This document shows, one piece after another, positions 18,142 to 27,942 of a stretch of 64,000 nucleotides of DNA. Numbering within the stretch: the first letter of the stretch is position 1; every line of letters starts with the position of its first letter. The notes below the pieces were generated by a model that was not told the DNA's origin, ran no database searches, and saw nothing but the letters and a program-made list of their open reading frames with translations. Origin of the DNA: Algoriphagus sp. TR-M9 (GTDB taxonomy: Bacteria > Bacteroidota > Bacteroidia > Cytophagales > Cyclobacteriaceae); NCBI RefSeq assembly GCF_027594545.1, contig NZ_CP115160.1, forward strand, positions 4,150,501 through 4,214,500, in the 5' to 3' direction. A program made the position numbers and the translations under genes.

Positions 18142-20720
18142 TACCAGTTGATTTGAGAAATGACCAAGCCCAAAGTAGCCAAACCAGTGGTAATCCCCAC
18201 GATTTCTCCCAATCGAAGCGGTACTTTTGGTCCTTTGGTAGGGACAATCACCTCTGCACCGGGCTCCACCGGTGGATAATTTCTAATTCCTAAAAATCCC
18301 TTGGTCCGCTTCACTGCACCATTGGCATAGACTACATAGGTTTGTTTCCTATTTGCTCTGCGTTCAAAACCCCCAGAAGCATTGATGTAGTGCTTCAGCC
18401 CCCTGCCGGACTCATGCCGCAGTGTAGTTGGATACACCACATCGCCTCGCATTCTCACGGTTTGCAAGAGTTTTGGGACCGAAAGAATATCGCCCTCCTC
18501 CAGTAGCAGGTCATCTTCCGAACCAGGATTATTTAGTATTTCTTCCAAATTGATAGCCACAGCTTCCGTTTCTTTCAGCTTTACAGCAAAGCCAGGCGTT
18601 TCGGAAGCAATCTGGTCCAGCGATTCTTTTTTAGTTTGCGCCAGCTGATTATCCACTGGTGATTCTGCTTGGGGAAAGTCCGAAAGCAATCTCCGCAACA
18701 GCTCCTCTTGCGCCTCAGAGTTTGAAGGATCCTCAGCTAGTTTGATTTTGAGTTCCTCCAAATTACGCTGGCGACGAATCTGCTCTGATTCTGTATTGAA
18801 AAATTCAGTTCTCCGGATCAGCGTAGCGCCTTTGGCATAAGCAAACTGATTGAGTCCCCCGGCCCTCTGGATGAGGTCTGAGATTCTCTCCGAGCTACTT
18901 TGTATTGCAAAAATCCCCGGAGAATTCACCTGTCCTTCTACGGCTATTAACTTTTGCATGGTAAAACTGGCCCGCTTTCTCACGATCACTTGATCAAATG
19001 GAACCAAAGAAGGTGAGTCTGCCTGATAACTTAAGTCTGGATTTACAGAAGTAGGGATGATGTCCGCTAAGGTACCCAGATCCGAATCTTCCAATCTCCT
19101 GGCAATTTCTATGTCCTGGGCATTGGCAGATTCCTGGAAACCTCCTGCCATCACGATCAAATCCTCCACCTTCATTTCTGCTGAAAAAGGATAAACTCCT
19201 GGTCTTTTTACCTCACCTAGGATCTGCACGTAGGCTTCATTATCGATATCATAAATGCTGGCCACCCGTACCACGTCTTCACGCTGAAGCGGGATATCAG
19301 GCGCAGTTCCATTCATGACTTCCTGAAGATTCACCTGGATCATTTCTGTGCTCAGATCTGATTTAGTACGCAAAATACTCGCCTGGGTGGTATAGGCATC
19401 CCCGCGTAATCCTTCTGCATTTTTCACTAGCTGAGCCAGTGTAAGCCCTTCTGTAAGCGCAAAAGTGCCTTCTCTGTACACTGCGCCTTTGATCTGAACC
19501 CGATTGGAATAGCGGTCCAGGATACGCTGCACCGTAATCTGATCCCCACCTTTCAGAATGAACATATCAAACTGATTCTGGTAAACATCTGAGACAGAAC
19601 GCTGATTACCGGTGATCCTGGAGATCGCCACCCTGTCCTTAAACGCTTCATCCGTAAAACCACCTGCATAGCGAAGCAGGTCAGAAAAAGCATCATCCTC
19701 AGCGATCTCGAAAGTCATGGGACGCTTCACTTCACCTTTGATTTTCACATGGGATTCAAAGGGAGGAACCAAGATCACGTCTTGATCCTGAAGTTTCAGA
19801 TCCAGTTGGGCAGTACCATTTAACAGCAGGTCATACACGTCAATTTCTGCTAATTGCTGATTATTACGTACCAGTTTGATTTTGCGCATGGTGCCGTTTT
19901 CATTGGGACCACCTGCTGCATATAAGGCATTGAATACCGTGGAAAATGCGCTTAACGTAAAAGTGCCCGGCAATCGAACCTCTCCCAGAATATTCACCTG
20001 TATGGTCCCTACATTTCCCAGTGTCACCTGAAGAAAGGTATTGGGGTTACTTCCCAGCAAACCCGTGTAATATCTTCCAATTCTGTTTTTTAAGATTCCT
20101 GTGGCTTCTTCTATTGTTTTACCTGCTACATTCACCGGGCCAATATTATCCAACAATACAAATCCATCTGGGCTCACGGTCGCTTCATAATACTGCTCAG
20201 ACTGCCCATAGATATCCACATAAATCAGGTCGCCGGAGCCCAGCACGTAGCTTTTGGGCGTAGCCTGACTCAAGCTAGGCTCAAAACTCAGGTTTCTGCT
20301 TGCCTGGTAAAAAAGACTAGCCCCAAATATTTGATCCTCTTTGGGTAGTTGACTGGAATTCGCACTGGGCGAAAACATGCCATTGTTTATTTTCGACAGG
20401 TCATTCTGCTTTCTGGGTTCCCGCTTCGAATTCTTGGTCATTCTGCCGGTATCCTCAGTTCCGTCCATATTAATTCTCTTGCGCATTTTGGCCACTTCCT
20501 CAGGAGGCATGCCCTGTACTTCTAGGGCTTTGAGAAACTCAGCTTTGTCCAGACCTGCGTCATAAGCTCTGTCCAGCAGGTTTTGCACTTCCTCATCCGA
20601 CAGCTCGTCTACTTTGATGGTGCTTGCTTCATCTATTTCTTGAGCCATAGCCTGGGCTATACCCAGTGTTAAGCAAGCCGTAAAGACAAAAAAGTACCAA
20701 AATCGTTTATAATTATTCAT
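18141..20720 (-). CDS. SLBB-domain polysaccharide export protein (large Wza-like)
   Basis: The 859-residue protein has a signal peptide (residues 1-27, ending AMAQ) and a polysaccharide-export domain with YVLGSGDLIYVDIYGQ near residues 160-180. About six SLBB segments follow, recognisable by VNILGEVRLPGTF, VKIKGEVKRPMTF, VQIKGAVYREGTF, VQILGEVKRPGVY, IAVEGQVNSPGIF and VRMRGDVVYPTTL. A C-terminal hydrophobic stretch ends the protein. It should form the outer-membrane or periplasmic conduit for the polysaccharide. It is more than twice as long as E. coli Wza, a form common in Bacteroidetes. It is first in the exopolysaccharide cluster, 118 bases after the radical SAM gene. Confidence 0.92.
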   Translation of the reverse strand: MNNYKRFWYFFVFTACLTLGIAQAMAQEIDEASTIKVDELSDEEVQNLLDRAYDAGLDKAEFLKALEVQGMPPEEVAKMRKRINMDGTEDTGRMTKNSKREPRKQNDLSKINNGMFSPSANSSQLPKEDQIFGASLFYQASRNLSFEPSLSQATPKSYVLGSGDLIYVDIYGQSEQYYEATVSPDGFVLLDNIGPVNVAGKTIEEATGILKNRIGRYYTGLLGSNPNTFLQVTLGNVGTIQVNILGEVRLPGTFTLSAFSTVFNALYAAGGPNENGTMRKIKLVRNNQQLAEIDVYDLLLNGTAQLDLKLQDQDVILVPPFESHVKIKGEVKRPMTFEIAEDDAFSDLLRYAGGFTDEAFKDRVAISRITGNQRSVSDVYQNQFDMFILKGGDQITVQRILDRYSNRVQIKGAVYREGTFALTEGLTLAQLVKNAEGLRGDAYTTQASILRTKSDLSTEMIQVNLQEVMNGTAPDIPLQREDVVRVASIYDIDNEAYVQILGEVKRPGVYPFSAEMKVEDLIVMAGGFQESANAQDIEIARRLEDSDLGTLADIIPTSVNPDLSYQADSPSLVPFDQVIVRKRASFTMQKLIAVEGQVNSPGIFAIQSSSERISDLIQRAGGLNQFAYAKGATLIRRTEFFNTESEQIRRQRNLEELKIKLAEDPSNSEAQEELLRRLLSDFPQAESPVDNQLAQTKKESLDQIASETPGFAVKLKETEAVAINLEEILNNPGSEDDLLLEEGDILSVPKLLQTVRMRGDVVYPTTLRHESGRGLKHYINASGGFERRANRKQTYVVYANGAVKRTKGFLGIRNYPPVEPGAEVIVPTKGPKVPLRLGEIVGITTGLATLGLVISQINW

Positions 20721-20792
20721 ACAGAAAAGGGAGTCCCAGGTGAATCAAGAACAAATATGGGGATTAAAAATCCATGAATTTCTTAATTCTAC

Positions 20793-20800
20793 CAAATTTA
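20793..20800 (-). promoter_or_regulatory. Candidate -7 element ahead of the exopolysaccharide cluster
   Basis: The minus strand reads TAAATTTG, matching TAnnTTTG, which would give a leader of about 70 bases before the ATG at 20720. No -33 box at the expected spacing was found. If real, the cluster has its own promoter in addition to read-through from upstream genes. Confidence 0.3.
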
Positions 20801-20838
20801 GTTCCAAAAACCTACTTTCAGCCTGGCTGAAGTCTGTT

Positions 20839-21843
20839 TCACTCCGTACAATTCCTACAGATATCGAGCTGATTTCTATCCTTCAGCAATTGATGGCGGA
20901 ACTGCCGGTAAGTAAGGGAGGACCAGACGGATGCCAGGCTTTGGCTTTTCAATTCCCCCATGACGTACTTGGCATCCTTGTCAAAGCAGCAGGGAACTAC
21001 CTTTCCATCCCAGGTCACTACTGCACCCTGCCACATTCTCCAGCATTTGTTTTCCAGCTTTCTCTTCAGTTTCCAGCTTCCATCTCCTACGGGCACATAC
21101 CTGGAATACCCCAAGTCTGAAGGGATCAGTTCAGATCCATTTTCGAAATCATAAATCTGGGTAGTTTTCAATTGCAACTCATCTACACCCATTTCTTTGG
21201 CCCATTTCTTCAACTCCGGAATCTGCTGTTCATTCTGTCCGGTCACGAGAAACTGAAGGATTACTCGGGGTAAATGCTGCTTGGACTTGCTTCTTTCGGC
21301 AAGTAGCAGCTGTAAACCCGCTTTGACCTTTTCCAGATTCCCGCCTACTCTATACTGCTGGTACACCTCCTGTGTGATGCCATCCATAGACACAATCAAC
21401 TGGTCCAGCCCACTTTGGAGGATTGCTTTTACTCGAGTTTCATCCAGATAATGTGCATTGGTAGAAGTGGAAGTGAATAACCCATTTTGGTGTGCATGGT
21501 TCACCATTTCCAGAAAACGCGGGTTCAAGAAGGGTTCGCCCTGAAAGTAAAGATGAAGCCAAGTGAGGTGATTTTTGGATTCATCAATGATTTTTTCGAA
21601 GAGCCCGTCTTGGAGCATTCCCGTAGGGCGGGTAAAGGACCGGAGTCCTGAGGGGCATTCCGGGCAGCGGAGATTACAGCTAGTGGTTGGCTCGATAGAC
21701 AAGGTGGTGGGTTTTCCCCAGAGCATAGGTTTGCGCAGGATTTTGGAAAGCTGAAATGAGGTTGCCAGCAGCAAGTAGTTCCCGACTTTCAGGAAAGTAA
21801 GTTGCTTTAAAAAACTAATAGCTGTAATCCACCGATGATTCAC
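20839..21843 (-). CDS. Radical SAM/SPASM domain protein
   Basis: The 334-residue protein carries the radical SAM cluster motif as Cys56, Cys60 and Cys63 (CNLRCPECPSG) and a C-terminal SPASM-type cysteine set (KCWRMWQGAVV, VVPCCFDKD, CRNCTE) for auxiliary iron-sulfur clusters. Such enzymes modify peptides, sugars or cofactors by radical chemistry. No precursor peptide gene was found nearby. It lies between a receiver-cyclase gene (39 bases upstream) and the exopolysaccharide genes, all on one strand, so a role in glycan or surface-component modification is possible. The substrate is unknown. Confidence 0.88.
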   Translation of the reverse strand: MNHRWITAISFLKQLTFLKVGNYLLLATSFQLSKILRKPMLWGKPTTLSIEPTTSCNLRCPECPSGLRSFTRPTGMLQDGLFEKIIDESKNHLTWLHLYFQGEPFLNPRFLEMVNHAHQNGLFTSTSTNAHYLDETRVKAILQSGLDQLIVSMDGITQEVYQQYRVGGNLEKVKAGLQLLLAERSKSKQHLPRVILQFLVTGQNEQQIPELKKWAKEMGVDELQLKTTQIYDFENGSELIPSDLGYSRYVPVGDGSWKLKRKLENKCWRMWQGAVVTWDGKVVPCCFDKDAKYVMGELKSQSLASVWSSLTYRQFRHQLLKDRNQLDICRNCTE

Positions 21844-21882
21844 AGGAGCAATAAAGGCATAGGGGATGCATTTCCCAAAGTA

Positions 21883-22923
21883 TTATTTGACGACTTCAAA
21901 AACTGAAACGGCCTTGGCCTTATTTTTCAAAGTAATTTCACCCAAATTCTCGAATGTAAAGGCGTCTGAAATTTGATCCTTGCAATGCTCCAAAATCAGG
22001 ATTTGTCCTGGGTTTGCAGCATTTTGAAGTCGCGAAGCCACATTTACCGCATCTCCTATCACCGTGTAATCCAGTCTTTTTAAGGATTGGGAACCAATAT
22101 TCCCAGAAACCATTTCCCCCGAGTTCAGTCCTATGGAGACCTTTGGGCTAAAATTGGATTTTACCGAATACATGGGCATGGCGTTCATCTTGTCCCGAAT
22201 GGCAATGCAGGCGCGAACCGACCTCTCCAGATGATCTGGGCCTTTGAATACAGCCATGACCGCATCTCCGATAAACTTATCCACGGCGCCCTTTTGATCA
22301 ATGATCTCTCGCACCATCAGGTCAAAGTATTCATTGAGTAAGGGTACCACCACATTTGGCTCCTCATTCTCAGAGATTTTGGTAAAGCCACATAGGTCCA
22401 CAAAAGCCACTGTGGCCTCCACGGTTTCATTTTCCATTAGAGAAGTTTCTGACTCTTTTCCCACCATAAAATTGAGTACGGTTTCATCCACGTACATTTT
22501 GAGGATGTTATTTTCCCGCATTGCAGTGAGGGTCCCTTTGATCTGATTGATGTATTGGAGGGTTTTCTCTATGGTAATCTCCAGATCCTGAAAATCCACC
22601 GGCTTGGTGATGAAATCAAATGCGCCTCTGTTCATTGCCGTGCGGATGTTATCCAGATCTCCATAGGCAGATATGATCACAGCTTTCAGCAGTGGATTGG
22701 ACTCCTTGATTTTGGTCAGTAGGGTAAGTCCGTCCATTTCGGGCATATTGATGTCGCTCAAGACCATATCTATGTCCGCCTGTTCACTGAGCTTCTGCAG
22801 TGCTTCACGGCCGTTAAAAGCGAATACGAACTCATATTCGCCTGAACGGATCTTTCTACGGAACTTTTGAGTGATCAGAACTTCTAAATCTGCCTCATCA
22901 TCTACCACCAATATTTTCGCCAT
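21883..22923 (-). CDS. Response regulator with class III adenylate cyclase output domain
   Basis: The 346-residue protein has a receiver (residues 1-122, phospho-acceptor Asp57 in [11 protein letters not shown]) and a helical linker. A class III cyclase domain follows at about 168-346. The cyclase active site looks complete: metal ligands Asp176 (FVDLCGF) and Asp220 (KFIGDAV), Lys216 and Thr287 at the purine-specifying positions, and Asn294 and Arg298 for transition-state binding. The Lys/Thr pair is the type found in adenylate cyclases such as Spirulina CyaC, so cAMP is the expected product. It follows a lone receiver and a kinase gene, and probably turns kinase signals into a cAMP pulse. 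Confidence 0.93.
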   Translation of the reverse strand: MAKILVVDDEADLEVLITQKFRRKIRSGEYEFVFAFNGREALQKLSEQADIDMVLSDINMPEMDGLTLLTKIKESNPLLKAVIISAYGDLDNIRTAMNRGAFDFITKPVDFQDLEITIEKTLQYINQIKGTLTAMRENNILKMYVDETVLNFMVGKESETSLMENETVEATVAFVDLCGFTKISENEEPNVVVPLLNEYFDLMVREIIDQKGAVDKFIGDAVMAVFKGPDHLERSVRACIAIRDKMNAMPMYSVKSNFSPKVSIGLNSGEMVSGNIGSQSLKRLDYTVIGDAVNVASRLQNAANPGQILILEHCKDQISDAFTFENLGEITLKNKAKAVSVFEVVK

Positions 22924-22938
22924 TTCGCTAAAGTTTTC

Positions 22939-23319
22939 TTACTGATTGATAATCGTGGAAATTTCCTTTCTCAAAGACTCAAAATCAATGGGTTTGGTAA
23001 AAAACTCTTTCGCTCCCGAATCCATTGCCTTTTTGTAATTTTCTGTATCTCCATAAGCTGAAATCATACTTACGCTGATCGTTGGAAATTGCTTTTTCAC
23101 TTTTTCCAAAAGCTCCAATCCAGTCATGCCGGGCATATTAATATCCGAAAAAACATACACCACCTCCGGGGGGTGTTCGCTATCCAATAATTTCAATGCC
23201 TCATCGCCGGAAAAAGCAAAAGCCAGCTCCAGTAATCCTGATCTTACTTCCTTGCGAAATTTCTGTCTAAACAACAGCTCGACATCGCGCTCATCATCCA
23301 CTATTAATATCTTGGTCAT
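22939..23319 (-). CDS. Single-domain response regulator
   Basis: The 126-residue protein is a receiver only: acidic pocket VDDER, phospho-acceptor Asp59 in FSDINMPGMTG and Lys in FFTKPIDF. It has no output domain. Its sequence around QKFRKEVRSG...FAFSGDEAL is very close to the receiver of the cyclase protein 15 bases downstream, so the two arose from a common receiver. It may shuttle phosphate, act as a phosphate sink, or bind a target directly. Its ATG overlaps the kinase stop by four bases. Confidence 0.93.
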   Translation of the reverse strand: MTKILIVDDERDVELLFRQKFRKEVRSGLLELAFAFSGDEALKLLDSEHPPEVVYVFSDINMPGMTGLELLEKVKKQFPTISVSMISAYGDTENYKKAMDSGAKEFFTKPIDFESLRKEISTIINQ

Positions 23320-24233
23320 CTGTTTTCTATTAGTGCTGGTAATTTAATTTCAAATTCGGTGGATTCCCCCTCTTTAGATGAAATAGACATTGTTCCTCCA
23401 TGGGTTTTGACTATATCATGACTGATTGAGAGCCCTAGGCCTGTGCCATCTTTCCCTTTTTTGGTGGTGAAAAATGGCTCCAAAATCCTGCTGATGATAT
23501 GATCCGGAATCCCCGAACCATTGTCTTCTATGTTGATCTTGACCTGATTCCGGTCAGCGGCAGTTCTGATCGCAAGCACAGGTTGATAATCTACAGATCG
23601 CTCTGGCTCTGCCAAAGTGGAAAGCTTGCTTCTCATGGCGTCAAAGGCATTGTTGCAAAGGTTCACAATCACCCGGCTAAAGTCTTCAGGAATCACAGCG
23701 ACCTTGGGTAAATCTTCACTGAGCTGCCACTCGAAACTGACATTGATCGGGTTTTTGCCAGCTCGCATCCCATGAAATGCAAGGTTCACAAACTCCTTCA
23801 ATAGACTGTTGATATCGGTAGGCTCTGGCTCCCCTTTTCCTCCTCTGGAGTGCATCAGCATGGATTTGACTATGCCTTCGGTTCGTTTTCCGTGCTGAAG
23901 GATTTTCTCCAGATTAGCTTTGATATCATTCAATAAGTCAGGAAGCTCGGAATCCTTCGTATCCACTCCTAGATTACTGAGTTCTGTGTTGATTTCATCT
24001 ACATACTCCATGCTCAACTCGGAGAAATTATTGATAAAGTTGATGGGATTCTTGATCTCATGGGCAATGCCTGCGGCCAGTTGCCCTAGGCTTGCAAGCT
24101 TCTCCTGAAGCAATAGCTGCTGCTGTAACTCTTGGTAATCTTTGATAGCCTTCTCCAGTTCCAAGGTCCTTTGATCCAGCTTAGCTCTAAGTTCTGAAGC
24201 TTTTTGCTCCCAATCTTCTTGCACTTTATCCAT
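23316..24233 (-). CDS. Soluble sensor histidine kinase
   Basis: The 305-residue protein has no membrane helix. Residues 1-45 form a coiled coil, followed by the dimerization segment LGQLAAGIAHEIKNPINFIN with His58 as phospho-acceptor. N-box (NLCNNAFDAM), G1 (DNGSGIPDH) and G2 (GTGLGLSIS) are intact. It lacks any sensor domain, so it may be activated by association with the larger kinases encoded upstream, with which it shares a core family. It overlaps the upstream kinase gene by eight bases and the downstream receiver by four, making it the most tightly coupled partner of that receiver. Confidence 0.92.
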   Translation of the reverse strand: MDKVQEDWEQKASELRAKLDQRTLELEKAIKDYQELQQQLLLQEKLASLGQLAAGIAHEIKNPINFINNFSELSMEYVDEINTELSNLGVDTKDSELPDLLNDIKANLEKILQHGKRTEGIVKSMLMHSRGGKGEPEPTDINSLLKEFVNLAFHGMRAGKNPINVSFEWQLSEDLPKVAVIPEDFSRVIVNLCNNAFDAMRSKLSTLAEPERSVDYQPVLAIRTAADRNQVKINIEDNGSGIPDHIISRILEPFFTTKKGKDGTGLGLSISHDIVKTHGGTMSISSKEGESTEFEIKLPALIENR

Positions 24234-27200
24234 TTTTTTGGGTTTCTAGGGGTAACCGAAAATAAAACTCTGTTCCAATCCCTTCTTTACTTTCTACAGA
24301 CATCTCACCGCCATGGGCCTTGACAATATCGTAACTTATAGACAAACCTAAACCTGTACCCTTCCCTGAAGGTTTAGTGGTGAAAAAAGGCTGGAAAATC
24401 TTTTCCTTTACTGCGGCCGGCATTCCGCTTCCATTGTCTTTGATTTTCACCTCCACCCACTTCCCCTTACGCTGGGTGTGTACCTCCACGCTAGGTTCAT
24501 AATCCTGCTCTTGCGCCAGCTGCTTTCGCTCTGCGCAAGCGTAGAATGCGTTATTGATCAAATTAAGCAAAACCCTTCCGATTTCCTGAGCCACCACATT
24601 AATTTCCCCTACTTCTGGGTCAAAATCAGTTTTAAGCTGGGCATTGAAGGATTTTTCCTTGGCTCGCAGTCCATGGTATGCCAGTTTGAGGTACTCGTCC
24701 GCCAGCAAATTAATATTGGTCATGGACCGGGTGCCGGCACTGCTTCTACTGTGCTGCAGCATGGCTTTGACAATCGCATCTGCACGCTTCCCATGTTGGT
24801 TGATTTTTTCCAGATTACTCTGGACATCTATGCTGATGGCCTTGGCCTCTTCGAAGTCTCCCTTTTCAAGTTCCTCCTTCATTTCTTCCAAAAGCTCGCT
24901 ACTCACTTCAGAAAAATTATTGACAAAGTTTAAGGGATTTTGAATCTCATGTGCGATTCCAGCTGTCAGCTCTCCCAGAGAAGCCATCTTCTCAGATTGA
25001 ACCAGCTGACTTTGGGCATTTTTTAGGTTATCTATGCTCTTCTTTAGCTGAGCAGTACGATGGGAAACCCGCTCTTCCAGGATCCTATTTTCCTTTTGTA
25101 AATACTGTGATCTCAGCTGGACTACCCCATATACAAAGCCTCCAAAAATCAAGGAAAAGGTAAGGTAAGCTGCCCAAGTCTGCCACCAGGGTGGTGAAAT
25201 CGTAAAATGAATACTTGCAGGCTCACTCCAGGATCCGTTAAAGCCTCTTGTGGCTACTTTGAAGGTATAAGCTCCGGGCACCAAGTTGTAATAGTTCTGA
25301 GTGGTGCTTCTAGGGCTAATCTCTGACCAGGCATCATCAGCACCTTCTAGGATATAGCGATACACTATTTTATCCCTCCCCTGCACATTGGGATTGATGA
25401 AGGAAAAATTCATGGAATTCTGGTGATGCGGCAGGACCAGGCCAATGGGTAATTTGGTCACCAAGTTCACACTGTCCCACACAATTTTATTCTGCATCAA
25501 ATAGCTACTGTCATTAGGGATGTCACTTTTGAAGTAATAGTCTGTGTGGTCCGTATTCCAAATGGTGTCTTCTGCTGTCAGATTGGATTTAAGGTAATCA
25601 TTGCCCAAAAAATCGGGGTTTTGATCCATTATATTCACCTGAGTCAAAACTACTTTTGGGGGAACGGTATCGGTTTTTGGCACCTGTATGTTCACCGTCA
25701 AAACCGGAGCGGCTCCCCACCAAATATTCCCAGTACTGGTATAGACCGCTGTGGCCTGATTGTAATCATTGAACGGGAAACCCTCTCTTTTGCCATAATT
25801 AAAAAACCTCCATTGATCATTTGGATGATCAGGATTAGGCCGACGGGCCACTATGATTCCATTTTCGGAGCCAATATGTAAGTCTTCTCCCACCTCTACC
25901 ATATCATACATCACGGGTGGCTCTAGCCCTTGCTCCGGGGTGAGGTTAGTGATGGTTTCCTGAGCCAGATCAATGAGGGACATCCCTGCATCGGAACCTA
26001 CTACCATTTCGCCTTTGCTGGTCTGAAGCAAAATAGCTGTATAATCACTGGTCAACCCATTACTTCTACTCAAGTAGTAAACCTTTTCCCTAGACGCATC
26101 GAGTACATCCACACCGATCTCATTCCCCAGCCAGATTCTGTCCTGAGCATCTCGCTCCAGCAGCCAGACTCTACTTGATGAAAGCCCGGAAAATTGATCG
26201 GCTTTAAACAGTTTATTCTGTTCTGGATTAAACTGTAGCACCCCGTCATTGGTACCTATCCAAATATTGCCCCGACCATCCCTGATAGACTTCCAGGCTA
26301 TCCTGGCCACAGCTGGCTTCAAACTATAAACATCTCCTACCATGCGGTCAAAATCCACAATGACAAATCCATCCAGGCTTCCGATTAATAATTCATAATC
26401 AGAAATCTTGGAAATAGACCGATGATTATTAGTGGAAACGGCATCCGGAAAAGTCCAGCGGTAAATCCTTTCTTCCACAGGATCATAAATATTGATGCCT
26501 TCGTAGGTAGCCATCCAAATTTTTCCGTCAGGATCTTCTTCTACACCCCAGACCTCATTACTGGCCAAACCATCTGTGACGCTGAAATGCTCGGACATCA
26601 TCCCATCCGGATCGATCAATAATGCCCCCACTAATTCTGTTCCCACCCAAATGTTGCCTTTTCGATCTGTGATGGTCTGTGCCGGGAAGCCTAAAGTATT
26701 GAAATTAGCGTTGGTGAGGATTTTCTTGATGCTGTTTTTCTGCGGGTCGTAAATCCTGACCACATCATTATCCGCGATCCACATCCTATCATGTAAATCA
26801 AAAGTAATCCCTCGTGCTACCCCATCAAAACCTTGCTCCTCACCCAAATTCAGCACGTGCTTTTCACGCAGTGACACTCCTTTTGCTCCTTTGGTGACCG
26901 AGGAAAACCAGATTTCCCCATTTGAGTTTTCGGTGAAATCATAAAAGAATTCGTTTGGTCCCTGCTCCAGTCCATCCCTGATGATTTTAATATGAGTTCT
27001 TCCCGGGTTGTAAATGCCTACCTTCCCATTCATGCCAAACCAAACGTTGTCTTTGGAATCTACAAATACACCTGCGCTACCTCCTGCAATGATTTCTTCA
27101 GGTAAGTCAAGTCTGCGAAGTGTTTTGGTTTTTCTATCCAAAACATGTGGAGCGTCACCCAACTTTCCCAACCAGATTAATCCCTTTCCATCTGCATAGG

Positions 27201-27939
27201 TGCGAGCAAATTGCCCTCCAATCTGGTAATTTTGAATGACGCCTTTCTTAGCATCCAGCTCATATAATCCTGACAGATTGGAAAGTAGAAGAATATGTCC
27301 TTCAGGGGTTATTTCCATATCTCCTATGAAATCAATGAGTCCATCAGGGTTTCTGGGCAACACATTGTAGTTTTCAAACTGATCACCCGTAAATCTCGCC
27401 AGCCCCCGATCTGTAGCTATCCAGATCATATCATTCTGATCTTGGACCATGGAGTAAATTCGATTGCCCAGCAGCCCCTCCGTCTGTGCTATTCGGAGAA
27501 TGCCTGCTGTGCTGAGTTCCGACTTTCCCAACGCTCCGAGTTTGCTGATCACGGGCTCCTCCAGCAGCTGAAGCCGGACAGAAATCTGCTCACTTGCTGC
27601 ACTGTCCAGATGGTAGGAAATATCCTGCAATTCATTCCAATCAAATGGAATCTTTGACAGCGGGGAATTCAGGGGCTTGAAATCATGGATCGAAAAGGGT
27701 TGGGATGGAATTTTATCAAAATCCAAAGGAACGGCCACATGGCTAGGCAAAAGGTCCGCAGTGATCTCCTTCCAGCCCAGAGAATCAGGCTCTGGTAGTT
27801 CAAAAGGATGGACTACCGGCTGCTGGTAGGCAGAGGGATTTTCTGGAAAGGGTACATTTGCCGACTGCTGACAGGAGCTCACCCACACTAAGAGTAAGAT
27901 AGGCATGAAATTGATCAACTGAGGCAATGGATTTTTCAT
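24226..27939 (-). CDS. Giant lipoprotein propeller sensor histidine kinase
   Basis: The 1237-residue protein starts with a lipoprotein-type signal ending VSSC (Cys23). Reg_prop beta-propeller repeats fill about residues 150-760 (units such as [15 protein letters not shown] and [14 protein letters not shown]), followed by a Y_Y_Y-type domain at about 840-925. A membrane helix near 930-952 and a coiled coil lead to the kinase core with His997 ([19 protein letters not shown]). N, G1 and G2 boxes are intact. The layout resembles Bacteroides hybrid two-component sensors but has no fused receiver or AraC domain, so signal must pass to separate receivers. It starts three bases after the next kinase gene upstream. 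Confidence 0.92.
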   Translation of the reverse strand: MKNPLPQLINFMPILLLVWVSSCQQSANVPFPENPSAYQQPVVHPFELPEPDSLGWKEITADLLPSHVAVPLDFDKIPSQPFSIHDFKPLNSPLSKIPFDWNELQDISYHLDSAASEQISVRLQLLEEPVISKLGALGKSELSTAGILRIAQTEGLLGNRIYSMVQDQNDMIWIATDRGLARFTGDQFENYNVLPRNPDGLIDFIGDMEITPEGHILLLSNLSGLYELDAKKGVIQNYQIGGQFARTYADGKGLIWLGKLGDAPHVLDRKTKTLRRLDLPEEIIAGGSAGVFVDSKDNVWFGMNGKVGIYNPGRTHIKIIRDGLEQGPNEFFYDFTENSNGEIWFSSVTKGAKGVSLREKHVLNLGEEQGFDGVARGITFDLHDRMWIADNDVVRIYDPQKNSIKKILTNANFNTLGFPAQTITDRKGNIWVGTELVGALLIDPDGMMSEHFSVTDGLASNEVWGVEEDPDGKIWMATYEGINIYDPVEERIYRWTFPDAVSTNNHRSISKISDYELLIGSLDGFVIVDFDRMVGDVYSLKPAVARIAWKSIRDGRGNIWIGTNDGVLQFNPEQNKLFKADQFSGLSSSRVWLLERDAQDRIWLGNEIGVDVLDASREKVYYLSRSNGLTSDYTAILLQTSKGEMVVGSDAGMSLIDLAQETITNLTPEQGLEPPVMYDMVEVGEDLHIGSENGIIVARRPNPDHPNDQWRFFNYGKREGFPFNDYNQATAVYTSTGNIWWGAAPVLTVNIQVPKTDTVPPKVVLTQVNIMDQNPDFLGNDYLKSNLTAEDTIWNTDHTDYYFKSDIPNDSSYLMQNKIVWDSVNLVTKLPIGLVLPHHQNSMNFSFINPNVQGRDKIVYRYILEGADDAWSEISPRSTTQNYYNLVPGAYTFKVATRGFNGSWSEPASIHFTISPPWWQTWAAYLTFSLIFGGFVYGVVQLRSQYLQKENRILEERVSHRTAQLKKSIDNLKNAQSQLVQSEKMASLGELTAGIAHEIQNPLNFVNNFSEVSSELLEEMKEELEKGDFEEAKAISIDVQSNLEKINQHGKRADAIVKAMLQHSRSSAGTRSMTNINLLADEYLKLAYHGLRAKEKSFNAQLKTDFDPEVGEINVVAQEIGRVLLNLINNAFYACAERKQLAQEQDYEPSVEVHTQRKGKWVEVKIKDNGSGMPAAVKEKIFQPFFTTKPSGKGTGLGLSISYDIVKAHGGEMSVESKEGIGTEFYFRLPLETQKNG

Positions 27940-27942
27940 AAC

